From Peptococcaceae bacterium (GTDB lineage Bacteria > Bacillota > Desulfotomaculia > Desulfotomaculales > UBA12532), in NCBI GenBank assembly GCA_003445475.1, contig DMDP01000008.1:1-7015 (forward strand): 7,015 nucleotides of DNA, read 5' to 3'. Under the pieces are notes generated by a model. It was not told the DNA's origin. It did not search any database and worked only from the letters and a program-made list of their open reading frames with translations. Made by a program: the position numbers and the translations under genes. Positions 1-5,448 of this stretch are shown in pieces. The first letter of the stretch is position 1. Each line of letters opens with the position of its first letter.

Positions 1-265
1 CCAGCAGGTTCTTGACAGCGTCCGCTTCGGGGGAACCGGGCGCGACATCAGCCGGAAGCACCGTGCCCTCCGGAGCCGGGGTGAGTTCCGCCGCGGCGTT
101 CAACAGGACCGCAAAATCACCACGAGTCAGGACACCGTCAGCCGTCAGTCCGGCCCGCAAAAGGCCAAAGAGGCTATCCTCCGTCACCTCGGCCGCCTGG
201 GCCAGGCCGCAAAAGGCCAGGGTTAACGATAGGGCTACTGTTAGAATTATCAAGCGCTTATGCAA
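1..265 (-). CDS. Exported protein with SLH-like sequence, N-terminal part only (runs off the window)
   Basis: This reading frame starts at a TTG and stays open for 88 codons to the window edge. The start is well supported: a perfect Shine-Dalgarno (AAGGAGGTG) lies a few bases upstream and an in-frame TAA lies five codons before the TTG, so no earlier start is possible. The first ~24 residues form a clear Sec signal peptide: charged MHKR, hydrophobic LIILTVALSLTLAF, and a likely cleavage after AQA. Cys19 is preceded by LAF, which does not fit a lipobox, so a lipoprotein is unlikely. After the signal, the stretches LTRGDFAVLLNAAAEL and LPADVAPGSPEADAVKNLL resemble pieces of S-layer homology (SLH) repeats, which anchor proteins to the cell wall. 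That family call is tentative because only the first repeat region is visible. The gene follows sigH and overlaps the doubtful ORF 250-525. Confidence 0.72.
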   Translation of the reverse strand, partial: MHKRLIILTVALSLTLAFCGLAQAAEVTEDSLFGLLRAGLTADGVLTRGDFAVLLNAAAELTPAPEGTVLPADVAPGSPEADAVKNLL

Positions 266-525
266 GTTAACACCTCCTTAGGACCTGCTTCAGGGGTCTC
301 GCCGTAAAAGGGCCGTGATCTGCCTATAACAGATAACCCCGCCGATAGAGTGTATATGACACCCATCATCCTAAAGATAGTCAAAAGGATCGCGGCGGAC
401 CAAGCTACGGTGACGGCCACATCGAGCCCTGCGGCGCGGATCCGTTTTTCAAGGTAGGTCTTCAAGGGTTCGAGGATCACCCGCTCCTGGGGGCCGCCGG
501 CCCGGACGGACTTAAACAAAAACAC
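250..525 (-). CDS. Doubtful small hypothetical membrane protein (91 aa)
   Basis: This GTG-start frame lies 23 bases after the sigH stop, with an in-frame TAA just upstream of the GTG. The product is not recognised. Residues 1-33 are mostly charged and polar. Residues ~34-67 (starting LDVAVTVAW, ending SAGLSVI) are hydrophobic enough for one membrane-spanning segment. The tail is short and polar. In its favour are its position in the 280-base gap after sigH and the plausible membrane segment. Against it are the lack of a convincing ribosome binding site before the GTG, a 16-base overlap with the better supported TTG gene, and no family resemblance I can name. If it is not coding, the interval is simply the sigH 3' region and the leader of the left-edge gene. 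Confidence 0.3.
   Translation of the reverse strand: MFLFKSVRAGGPQERVILEPLKTYLEKRIRAAGLDVAVTVAWSAAILLTIFRMMGVIYTLSAGLSVIGRSRPFYGETPEAGPKEVLTCISA
271..279 (-). promoter_or_regulatory. Ribosome binding site for the TTG-start exported protein
   Basis: AAGGAGGTG on the minus strand closely matches the anti-Shine-Dalgarno and sits about seven bases (from GGAGG) before the TTG at 265. It decides the start of the left-edge gene, which a caller limited to ATG or GTG would miss. Confidence 0.8.
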
Positions 526-548
526 GGGGTCTTTCCCGGGTTAACCGA

Positions 549-1196
549 TCAGCTAGCATCCCTGCGCTCCAAATACTTTTCCAATTTGCGCTTGACGCGT
601 TGCAGGGCGTTGTCGATGGACTTTACGTGGCGGTGGAGTTCGTCGGCAATCTCCTGGTAGGATTTCCCTTCGAGGTAGGCCGTAAGGACCTTCCATTCCA
701 GCGAACTCAAGAGTTCGCAGATCTTATCCCCGATGTTGTCACACTCCTCCCGGCTGATGACCACTTCCTCGGGGTCGGTTATTCTGGTGCCGGAGATAAC
801 GTCGAGGAGCGTGCGGTCGGAATCGTCGTCGTAGAGGGGCTTGTTAAGGGAAACATAAGAATTGAGCGGAATGTGCTTTTGCCGCGTGGCCGTTTTGATG
901 GCCGTTATAATCTGCCGGGTGATGCAGAGCTCGGCAAAGGCCCGGAAGGAGGAAAGCTTGTCCAGGCGAAAGTCGCGGATGGCCTTGTAAAGCCCGATCA
1001 TGCCCTCCTGGATGATGTCTTCCCGGTCTGCCCCGACAAGGAAATAAGACCTGGCCTTGGCCCGCACAAAGTGTTTATACTTGTTGATGAGGTACTCTAA
1101 AGCCTGGTCGTCGCCTTCCCGCGCAAATCCGACGATATCTTCGTCATCCATCCCCTGGAAACTGCGCGCCGCGGTGTACTGCGGATTGAGGCTCAA
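549..1196 (-). CDS. sigH: RNA polymerase sigma-H factor (sigma-30)
   Basis: SigH is the alternative sigma factor that directs RNA polymerase to early-sporulation, competence and stationary-phase promoters in endospore-forming Firmicutes. The sequence is very close to Bacillus SigH as I recall it. Region 2 includes YKHFVRAKARSYFLVGADRE, DIIQEGMIGLYKAIRDF and ITRQIITAIKTATRQKHIPL. After a linker with SDRTLLDVISG, region 4 has the helix-turn-helix KSYQEIADELHRHVKSIDNA and ends in LQRVKRKLEKYLE. I chose TTG 1196 (215 aa; the Bacillus protein is about 218 aa). The frame is open to a TTG at 1241, but GGAGGGG sits seven bases before the 1196 codon, and the predicted transcription start near 1246 would leave 1241 with almost no leader. 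The gene lies downstream of yacP, as in Bacillus. It has its own sigma-A promoter and probably also receives read-through from the upstream operon. Confidence 0.96.
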   Translation of the reverse strand: MSLNPQYTAARSFQGMDDEDIVGFAREGDDQALEYLINKYKHFVRAKARSYFLVGADREDIIQEGMIGLYKAIRDFRLDKLSSFRAFAELCITRQIITAIKTATRQKHIPLNSYVSLNKPLYDDDSDRTLLDVISGTRITDPEEVVISREECDNIGDKICELLSSLEWKVLTAYLEGKSYQEIADELHRHVKSIDNALQRVKRKLEKYLERRDAS

Positions 1197-1203
1197 CCTG
1201 TCT

Positions 1204-1210
1204 CCCCTCC
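1204..1210 (-). promoter_or_regulatory. Ribosome binding site that sets the sigH start
   Basis: GGAGGGG on the minus strand lies seven bases before the TTG at 1196. It favours that TTG over the in-frame TTG at 1241, which has no ribosome binding site. Confidence 0.75.
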
Positions 1211-1239
1211 GGTTATGTCTGGGGTTGGGGGTGCGGGGC

Positions 1240-1249
1240 AATGTACATT
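1240..1249. promoter_or_regulatory. Perfect 10-bp palindrome at the predicted sigH transcription start
   Basis: AATGTACATT is a perfect palindrome that covers the expected +1 of the sigH promoter. A repressor bound here would block initiation. I cannot match it to a known operator, and a 10-bp palindrome can arise by chance, so this is only a candidate. Confidence 0.25.
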
Positions 1250-1252
1250 TGT

Positions 1253-1281
1253 ATTATATCGGCGCCCAGGACAGGCGTCAA
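1253..1281 (-). promoter_or_regulatory. Sigma-A promoter for sigH
   Basis: A -35 box TTGACG (1281-1276) and a perfect -10 box TATAAT (1258-1253) are separated by exactly 17 bases. The expected transcription start is near 1246, giving a leader of about 50 bases before the TTG at 1196. It lies between the yacP stop (1302) and sigH. Bacillus sigH is also transcribed from a sigma-A promoter, which AbrB represses. Whether AbrB acts here cannot be told from the sequence. Confidence 0.87.
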
Positions 1282-1301
1282 GGCAAAATTAGTCCGATTA
1301 T

Positions 1302-1808
1302 TCACATACTTTTCCCACGGCGCCAGGCATCGAGTTCTTCCTTTATATCCTGCGCCAGGCGCTCTTCCAGATAGCGTTCCGCCTGCTTTTCGCAGGACCG
1401 GGGCGCGTTGAGCGACAGAGACTTCACCCGTTGCCAGAATTCGGCCGGAGGCATGCGGTAGGCCCCCTGGCCGAGAACCACCCGCTGCTCGGCGTAGTCG
1501 GCGGTAACGACGTAAACCAGCCCTTCCTTGGCCAGTTCACCGGCCTTCCGCTCGATGACGCCGTCGGCGGTCTCTCCTTCCGCGGTATAGATCACCGTAA
1601 CACCGCTTTCCTCCAGTTCCCTTCTGGTGCCGCCGGGCACGTGGTGCGCGTCGAAGACCACCGTCACTTTCTGCCCGGAAAGGGCGGCGTAGTTGATCAG
1701 CAAGTCTACCAGCCGCGCCCGGGCGTGCTCGAGATCCCCCAGCGATTTCAGTTCGGGGGCCTGGAAAATAAGGTTGTAGCCGTCGACGAGCAGGTACTCT
1801 TTATCCAT
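1302..1808 (-). CDS. yacP: YacP/Rae1 family ribosome-associated endoribonuclease (NYN/PIN-like domain)
   Basis: The Bacillus member of this family, Rae1, cleaves mRNA in the ribosomal A site. This 168-residue product matches the family along its length (Bacillus about 170 aa). The N-terminal LLVDGYNLI contains the first metal-binding aspartate (D9). VVFDAHHVPGG follows at ~50-60, then IYTAEGETADGVIE at ~73-86 and VTADYAEQ at ~101-108, which supply the remaining acidic residues of a PIN-like nuclease site. GQGAYRMPPAEF is the family's conserved segment after the core. The C-terminal third is charged and helical. I chose ATG 1808 because the protein then begins MDKEYLLVDGYN as in relatives and a GGAG lies just upstream; an in-frame ATG at 1835 would add nine residues. 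The start overlaps the rlmB stop by eight bases, which suggests translational coupling. Confidence 0.92.
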   Translation of the reverse strand: MDKEYLLVDGYNLIFQAPELKSLGDLEHARARLVDLLINYAALSGQKVTVVFDAHHVPGGTRRELEESGVTVIYTAEGETADGVIERKAGELAKEGLVYVVTADYAEQRVVLGQGAYRMPPAEFWQRVKSLSLNAPRSCEKQAERYLEERLAQDIKEELDAWRRGKSM

Positions 1809-2529
1809 CTTGTCTCCTCTGGCGGAGGACTTCATAGATGAGCAGCGCCGCGGCCACCGACGCGTTAAGGGAACCGACCCTCCCGGTCATGGGCACCCGC
1901 ACCAGAAGGTCGCAGGCCGCGCGCACCACGCGGCCCAGGCCCGCCTCTTCGCCGCCGACGACCAGTACCAGCGGCCCCCGCAGGTCCGCGTCCCAGTACA
2001 CCTGTTCCGCCTCCGGGTCGGCGCCCACAACCCAGAGTCCTTTCTCCTTCATCTGCTCCAGGAACCGCGCCAGGTTGGTGACGCGCGCAACGGGCAGGTG
2101 GGCCAGCGCACCGGCCGCCGCCTTTTCCGCGGCGGGCGTGATCCCCGCCGCCCGGCGGGCGGGTATGACCACCCCGTCGGCCCCCGCGGCCTCGGCCGTG
2201 CGGACCACCGCGCCCAGGTTGCGCGGGTCCTGCACACCGGCCAGGGCGACCAGCAAGGGCCTTTCCTTCCCGGCCACCAGTCCGTCCGGGTCGGCATACC
2301 CGACCGGCGCGGCCAGCGCCACCACGCCCTGGTGCCGCACCCCGCCGGTCAACCGGTCCAGCGCGGCCCGGTCGGCGAACTGTACCGGCACCCCCCGGGC
2401 CCTGGCCAGGGTAGCGATCTCCCGCAGCGCCCCGTTGCCTTTCCCGGCCACGATGATTTTGTGCACGGGGCGCCCGGCGCGCAGCGCCTCGCGCACCGGG
2501 TTGCGCCCGCAGATCACGTCTTCCTTCAC
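1801..2529 (-). CDS. rlmB: 23S rRNA (guanosine-2'-O-)-methyltransferase RlmB, TrmH/SpoU family
   Basis: This S-adenosylmethionine-dependent SPOUT (trefoil-knot) enzyme is predicted to 2'-O-methylate a guanosine in the 23S rRNA peptidyl-transferase region (G2251 in E. coli). The N-terminal substrate-binding domain opens with GRNPVREAL. The catalytic domain carries the three SpoU motifs: DPRNLGAVVRTAEAAGADG (~101-119), LVVGGEEAGL (~189-198) and VPMTGRVGSLNASVA (~212-226). From GTG 2529 the product is 242 aa, near the usual ~245. The frame is open 55 codons further, but that extension lies inside thyX and has no family similarity. The GTG follows the thyX stop by five bases. Its ribosome binding site is weak, so GTG 2517, four codons downstream and preceded by AAGGA, is an alternative; translation may depend on coupling to thyX. 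The substrate site is inferred from the family. Confidence 0.93.
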   Translation of the reverse strand: MKEDVICGRNPVREALRAGRPVHKIIVAGKGNGALREIATLARARGVPVQFADRAALDRLTGGVRHQGVVALAAPVGYADPDGLVAGKERPLLVALAGVQDPRNLGAVVRTAEAAGADGVVIPARRAAGITPAAEKAAAGALAHLPVARVTNLARFLEQMKEKGLWVVGADPEAEQVYWDADLRGPLVLVVGGEEAGLGRVVRAACDLLVRVPMTGRVGSLNASVAAALLIYEVLRQRRQDG

Positions 2530-2534
2530 TGCCG

Positions 2535-3266
2535 TTACCGGTACTTCTCCCTCGCTTCCTGCATCCGCCCGCAGTTCATTTCCCCCTCCGGGCAGGGGCC
2601 GCGGACGCAGGCGGGGCCGGCCCTGGCAAATACCGTGGGCGCCACCTGACGGACCAGGTGCAACATCTCCTCCGCCAGGGCGCGTATCTCCCACTGCGCA
2701 CGGAAGCAGAGGCGGAGGGTAAAGAAATGCCAGAGTTCCCTGGCGTTCATGGTGAAAACGAACTTGGTTTCCGCGGCGTTAGGCAAAACGAACCTCGCGT
2801 CCTCGTAGGCGTCACGGCCGCCGCCGAGCGCCTCGACCCACCGGTCGTACCACCTCTGGATCTCGCGCATCTGCCGCCCGAACTCTTCTACCGCGCCCGG
2901 ACCCAGTTCCCTGATCCGCGGCGGGACGACGTAGCCGAACACCCCGTCCTCGTTCCTGGCGGCCGTCTCCCCCACGTAGCGCTGGGATTGGACGGAGAAG
3001 CTGGCTATCCTGTGCCTGGTAATCTGGGCCAAGAGACTCCGCGACACACCCTCCACCGCGAAGGTAAAGCTGGCGTGTTCGATGGGCGTGACGTGGCCCA
3101 TGCCGATGAGTTTCTCGATGAAGTTGCCCGGGTTCTCCCGCGCCACACGTTCCCGTAGTGCCGCGTTGTCCAGCGACGAGTAGCAGCGGCGCCCCGCAAG
3201 CGTGATGAGCTCTTCCGGAAACGGGGTGTGGGCGATCAGGGCCACCTGCAGTGTTTTAGCTCCCAC
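2535..3266 (-). CDS. thyX: Flavin-dependent thymidylate synthase ThyX
   Basis: ThyX makes dTMP from dUMP, using FAD and NADPH with methylenetetrahydrofolate as carbon donor. It is unrelated to the classical ThyA. The diagnostic RHRX7S motif is present as RHRIASFSVQS (residues 84-94), followed by QRY. Upstream is HASFTFAVEGVSRSLLAQ (~64-81), and downstream is the family block LPNAAETKFVFTMNARELWHFF (~161-182, quoted in part: LPNAAETK, NARELWHFF), with conserved Asn174 and Arg176. The length of 243 aa is typical. The tail has three cysteines (C220, C225, C232) in the pattern C-x4-CPEGEMNCG, which I recall from other clostridial ThyX proteins; its function is unknown. The GTG start overlaps the cysS end by 11 bases. 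A CTG at 3251 would give a start closer to the family norm, but it is a rarer start codon. In Bacillus, mrnC holds this position. Confidence 0.95.
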   Translation of the reverse strand: MGAKTLQVALIAHTPFPEELITLAGRRCYSSLDNAALRERVARENPGNFIEKLIGMGHVTPIEHASFTFAVEGVSRSLLAQITRHRIASFSVQSQRYVGETAARNEDGVFGYVVPPRIRELGPGAVEEFGRQMREIQRWYDRWVEALGGGRDAYEDARFVLPNAAETKFVFTMNARELWHFFTLRLCFRAQWEIRALAEEMLHLVRQVAPTVFARAGPACVRGPCPEGEMNCGRMQEAREKYR

Positions 3267-4710
3267 GGCCGCTCACGATCCTCTTCCAGCGCACGCCCTG
3301 CGGCGTGTCTTCGATCAGGATGCCCAGTTCTTTCAGACCGTCGCGGATGCGGTCGGCGACGGCGAAATCCTTCCGCCGGCGCGCCTCCTGGCGCACCGTG
3401 AGCAAGAGGTCCAGCAACTCCGCCGCAAGTTCGTCACCGAGTTGTTTCTCCTCGAGCACGATGCGGCCCTCACCGTCCTCGGGAAAGATACCCAGGACCG
3501 CGTTCCAGGCGTCAAGCTGCTCCCTGGCACGCATAACCACCGCGCGCGCCGGCCGCGCGCGGTTGTGAAGGTAGTTGTTCGTCTCCGACACCAGGTCGTA
3601 AACCGCCGCCAGGGCCAGCGCGGTGTTAAAGTCGTCGTCCATGGCCGCCTCGAAGGCGGCCCGCAACTCCTCCACGCGGCCCAGGAAAGCCTCTTCTTCC
3701 GGGCCGCTCTCGTCCACGGCCCGCGACCCGGCCTCGTCCAAAAGCACCAGGCAGTTCTTCAGCCGCGCCAGGCCCCGTTGGGCCGCTTCCATCTTTTCCG
3801 TATCGAAATCCAGGGGGCTGCGGTAGTGGGTGGAAAGGAGAAACAGCCGCAGGGCCGAAGCCGGATACCGGCGCAAAAGGTCCCGCACCAGGGTGATGTT
3901 GCCCAGCGACTTGGACATCTTCTCTTCCCGGATGGTAATGAAACCGTTGTGCAGCCAGTAACGGACGAAGGGCTCGCCGGTGGCGGCCTCCGACTGGGCG
4001 ATTTCGTTCTCGTGGTGCGGGAAGATCAGGTCGGCCCCCCCGCCGTGGATGTCGAAACCCGTGCCCAGGTACTTCAGGGACATGGCCGAGCACTCAATGT
4101 GCCAGCCCGGCCGGCCGCGCCCCCAGGGACTCTCCCAGTAAGGCTCGCCGGCCCTGGACGCCTTCCAGAGGGCAAAATCCAGGGGGTCGCGCTTCTTCGG
4201 GTCCACTTCCACCCGCGCCCCGGCCAGCATGTCGTCCAGGGATCGCTTCGAAAGCTTGCCGTAACCGGGAAACTTCCGTACCGCAAAGTAGACGTCGCCG
4301 TCCGCCACGTACGCGTATCCCCGGTCGATGAGCCGCTCGATCAGCGCGATGATCTCCGGAATGTGCTCGGAAACCTTCGGGTGCACGTCCGCACGCCGGA
4401 TGTGCAGGGCGTCGGCGTCGGCGAAATAAGCCCGGACGTACTTCGCGGCGAGGGCTGCCGGGTCTTCTCCCTCTTCCCGCGCCCGGTTGATGATCTTGTC
4501 GTCGATGTCGGTGAAGTTCTGGACGTAGGTGACCCTGTACCCTTTATAGATGAAATAGCGCCGGATGGTGTCGAACACCACCATCGCGCGCGCGTTCCCC
4601 AGGTGAATGTAGTTGTAGGTTGTGGGGCCGCAGACGTAAATGGCCACCTTGCCGGGATCACGGGGTTGAAACTTCTCTTTGCGCCCGGTCAGCGTGTTGA
4701 ACAGTTCCAT
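3256..4710 (-). CDS. cysS: Cysteinyl-tRNA synthetase (cysteine--tRNA ligase)
   Basis: This class I aminoacyl-tRNA synthetase charges tRNA-Cys with cysteine in the cytoplasm. The 484-residue product is full length. The ATP-binding HIGH signature appears as IHLGN (35-39) in [15 protein letters not shown], and KMSKS is at 264-268. The zinc ligands of the E. coli enzyme have counterparts at C27, C207 (WHIECSAMS), H232 and E236 ([11 protein letters not shown]). The zinc lets the enzyme select cysteine without editing. The C-terminal third is the helical DALR/anticodon-binding region and ends with the usual small domain (WKRIVSG). ATG 4710 gives the standard [10 protein letters not shown]-terminus; a GGAGG lies about 12 bases upstream and a weaker AAGGCGGG lies closer. 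The first 53 bases overlap the end of cysE, and the stop overlaps the thyX start. The pairing with cysE links cysteine supply with its use and matches the order in Bacillus. Confidence 0.98.
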   Translation of the reverse strand: MELFNTLTGRKEKFQPRDPGKVAIYVCGPTTYNYIHLGNARAMVVFDTIRRYFIYKGYRVTYVQNFTDIDDKIINRAREEGEDPAALAAKYVRAYFADADALHIRRADVHPKVSEHIPEIIALIERLIDRGYAYVADGDVYFAVRKFPGYGKLSKRSLDDMLAGARVEVDPKKRDPLDFALWKASRAGEPYWESPWGRGRPGWHIECSAMSLKYLGTGFDIHGGGADLIFPHHENEIAQSEAATGEPFVRYWLHNGFITIREEKMSKSLGNITLVRDLLRRYPASALRLFLLSTHYRSPLDFDTEKMEAAQRGLARLKNCLVLLDEAGSRAVDESGPEEEAFLGRVEELRAAFEAAMDDDFNTALALAAVYDLVSETNNYLHNRARPARAVVMRAREQLDAWNAVLGIFPEDGEGRIVLEEKQLGDELAAELLDLLLTVRQEARRRKDFAVADRIRDGLKELGILIEDTPQGVRWKRIVSGRGS

Positions 4711-5371
4711 GCCCGCCTTTTGCCTCCAGGTCTTTTTGCAGCGCGGCGAGTTTGCTTTCCAGAATGCCGATCCTGTCCATCATCACCTGGAGCGCATCGG
4801 CCACCGGATCGGGCAACTGGTCGTGCCGCAGGTCGATGGTGTCCTGGACTCGTTTCCCGTCCCGCCGCACGATGCGCCCCGGGACGCCGACCACCGTGCA
4901 GTTGGGCGGCACGGGCTTCAGCACCACCGAACCCGCACCGATCTTGGAGTTATCGCCCACGGTGATGGATCCCAGGACCTTGGCCCCCGCGCTGATCACC
5001 ACGTTATTCCCGATCGTCGGGTGTCGCTTCCCTTTCTCCTTGCCGGTGCCGCCGAGGGTCACCCCCTGGTACATGGTGACGTTGTTCCCCACTTCCGCCG
5101 TCTCGCCGATCACCACGCCGGTGCCGTGGTCGATAAAGACGCCTTCGCCGATTTTGGCCCCGGGATGGATCTCGATGCCGGTGAGAAACCGGGAGATATG
5201 GGAAATGAGACGGGCAAGGGTGTAAAGACGCCACCCGTAAAGCCGGTGGGCAACCCGGTGCAGCATAAGCGCATGCAGGCCCGGATAACAGAGGAGGACC
5301 TCCAGGATATTCTTGGCCGCCGGGTCACGCTCGAACACCGCCTGAATATCCTTGCGGATGGTGCGCAGCAC
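4658..5371 (-). CDS. cysE: Serine O-acetyltransferase
   Basis: CysE transfers an acetyl group from acetyl-CoA to L-serine, making O-acetylserine, the carbon skeleton for cysteine. The 237-residue protein is the short Firmicute type, with a reduced N-terminal helical domain compared with E. coli (273 aa). A left-handed beta-helix of hexapeptide repeats follows at ~68-165. The catalytic Asp-His pair is in [17 protein letters not shown] (D81, H82), and the second conserved histidine is in GKRHPTIG (H117). [19 protein letters not shown] is a family signature. Residues ~190-218 look like a short amphipathic or coiled-coil helix ([20 protein letters not shown]). The last ~17 residues are encoded inside the cysS start and show no similarity I recognise. 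GTG 5371 is supported by GGAGGGGG six bases upstream and by the family-like N-terminus. The gene appears to head the cysE-cysS-thyX-rlmB-yacP operon. Confidence 0.97.
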   Translation of the reverse strand: MLRTIRKDIQAVFERDPAAKNILEVLLCYPGLHALMLHRVAHRLYGWRLYTLARLISHISRFLTGIEIHPGAKIGEGVFIDHGTGVVIGETAEVGNNVTMYQGVTLGGTGKEKGKRHPTIGNNVVISAGAKVLGSITVGDNSKIGAGSVVLKPVPPNCTVVGVPGRIVRRDGKRVQDTIDLRHDQLPDPVADALQVMMDRIGILESKLAALQKDLEAKGGHGTVQHADRAQREVSTP

Positions 5372-5404
5372 GTTGATCCCCCTCCTCTTCCACCTGATCC
5401 CTCA

Positions 5405-5434
5405 ATTATATCATTTTCGCGTCGCGGGCCACAA
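5405..5434 (-). promoter_or_regulatory. Extended -10 promoter for cysE and the operon below it
   Basis: A perfect -10 box TATAAT (5410-5405) is preceded by TGA, forming an extended -10 (TGn) element. A partial -35 match, TTGTGG (5434-5429), lies 18 bases upstream and abuts the bpsA stop codon. Transcription should start near 5398, leaving a leader of about 27 bases that carries the strong cysE ribosome binding site. The leader is far too short for a cysteine T-box. Confidence 0.68.
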
Positions 5435-5448
5435 CTAAGTGCGGCCCG
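5425..5448. repeat. Inverted repeat (9-bp stem, 6-base loop) spanning the bpsA stop and the cysE -35 region
   Basis: CGGGCCGCA and TGTGGCCCG on the minus strand can pair as nine base pairs, one of them G-U, around the loop CTTAGT, which contains the bpsA TAG. No run of T follows, so it does not look like an intrinsic terminator. It could protect the 3' end of the bpsA transcript or be an operator over the cysE -35 box. Both roles are inferred. Confidence 0.5.

Noticed and set aside
12..281. Plus-strand 89-codon frame at the left edge
   Set aside because: The minus strand here encodes a signal peptide with a perfect ribosome binding site. The plus product is Ser/Ala/Pro/Arg-rich and typical of a shadow frame.
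362..384. Possible promoter for the left-edge gene: TTGACT with TGTCAT at 17 bases, or TATACA at 22 bases
   Set aside because: The 17-base option lacks the key A at the second position of the -10 box, and the 22-base spacing is too long. Neither is convincing.
515..542. Possible terminator after sigH: CGGG/CCCG stem followed by a T-rich stretch (minus strand)
   Set aside because: The stem is only four base pairs, too weak for a confident intrinsic terminator, although the T-rich tail is suggestive.
1197..1241. Longer sigH start at TTG 1241
   Set aside because: It has no ribosome binding site, falls only about five bases after the predicted transcription start, and adds residues not found in Bacillus SigH.
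2530..2694. Extended N-terminus of rlmB (55 codons upstream of GTG 2529)
   Set aside because: It lies entirely within thyX, is Gly/Pro/Arg-rich, and makes the protein longer than the family norm. Family similarity begins right after GTG 2529.
3202..4965. Long plus-strand open frame (587 codons) antisense to cysS and parts of thyX and cysE
   Set aside because: It mirrors the well-supported cysS gene. Long antisense frames are common in GC-rich DNA, and its product is low-complexity (Arg, Pro, Val, His rich) with no recognisable domain.
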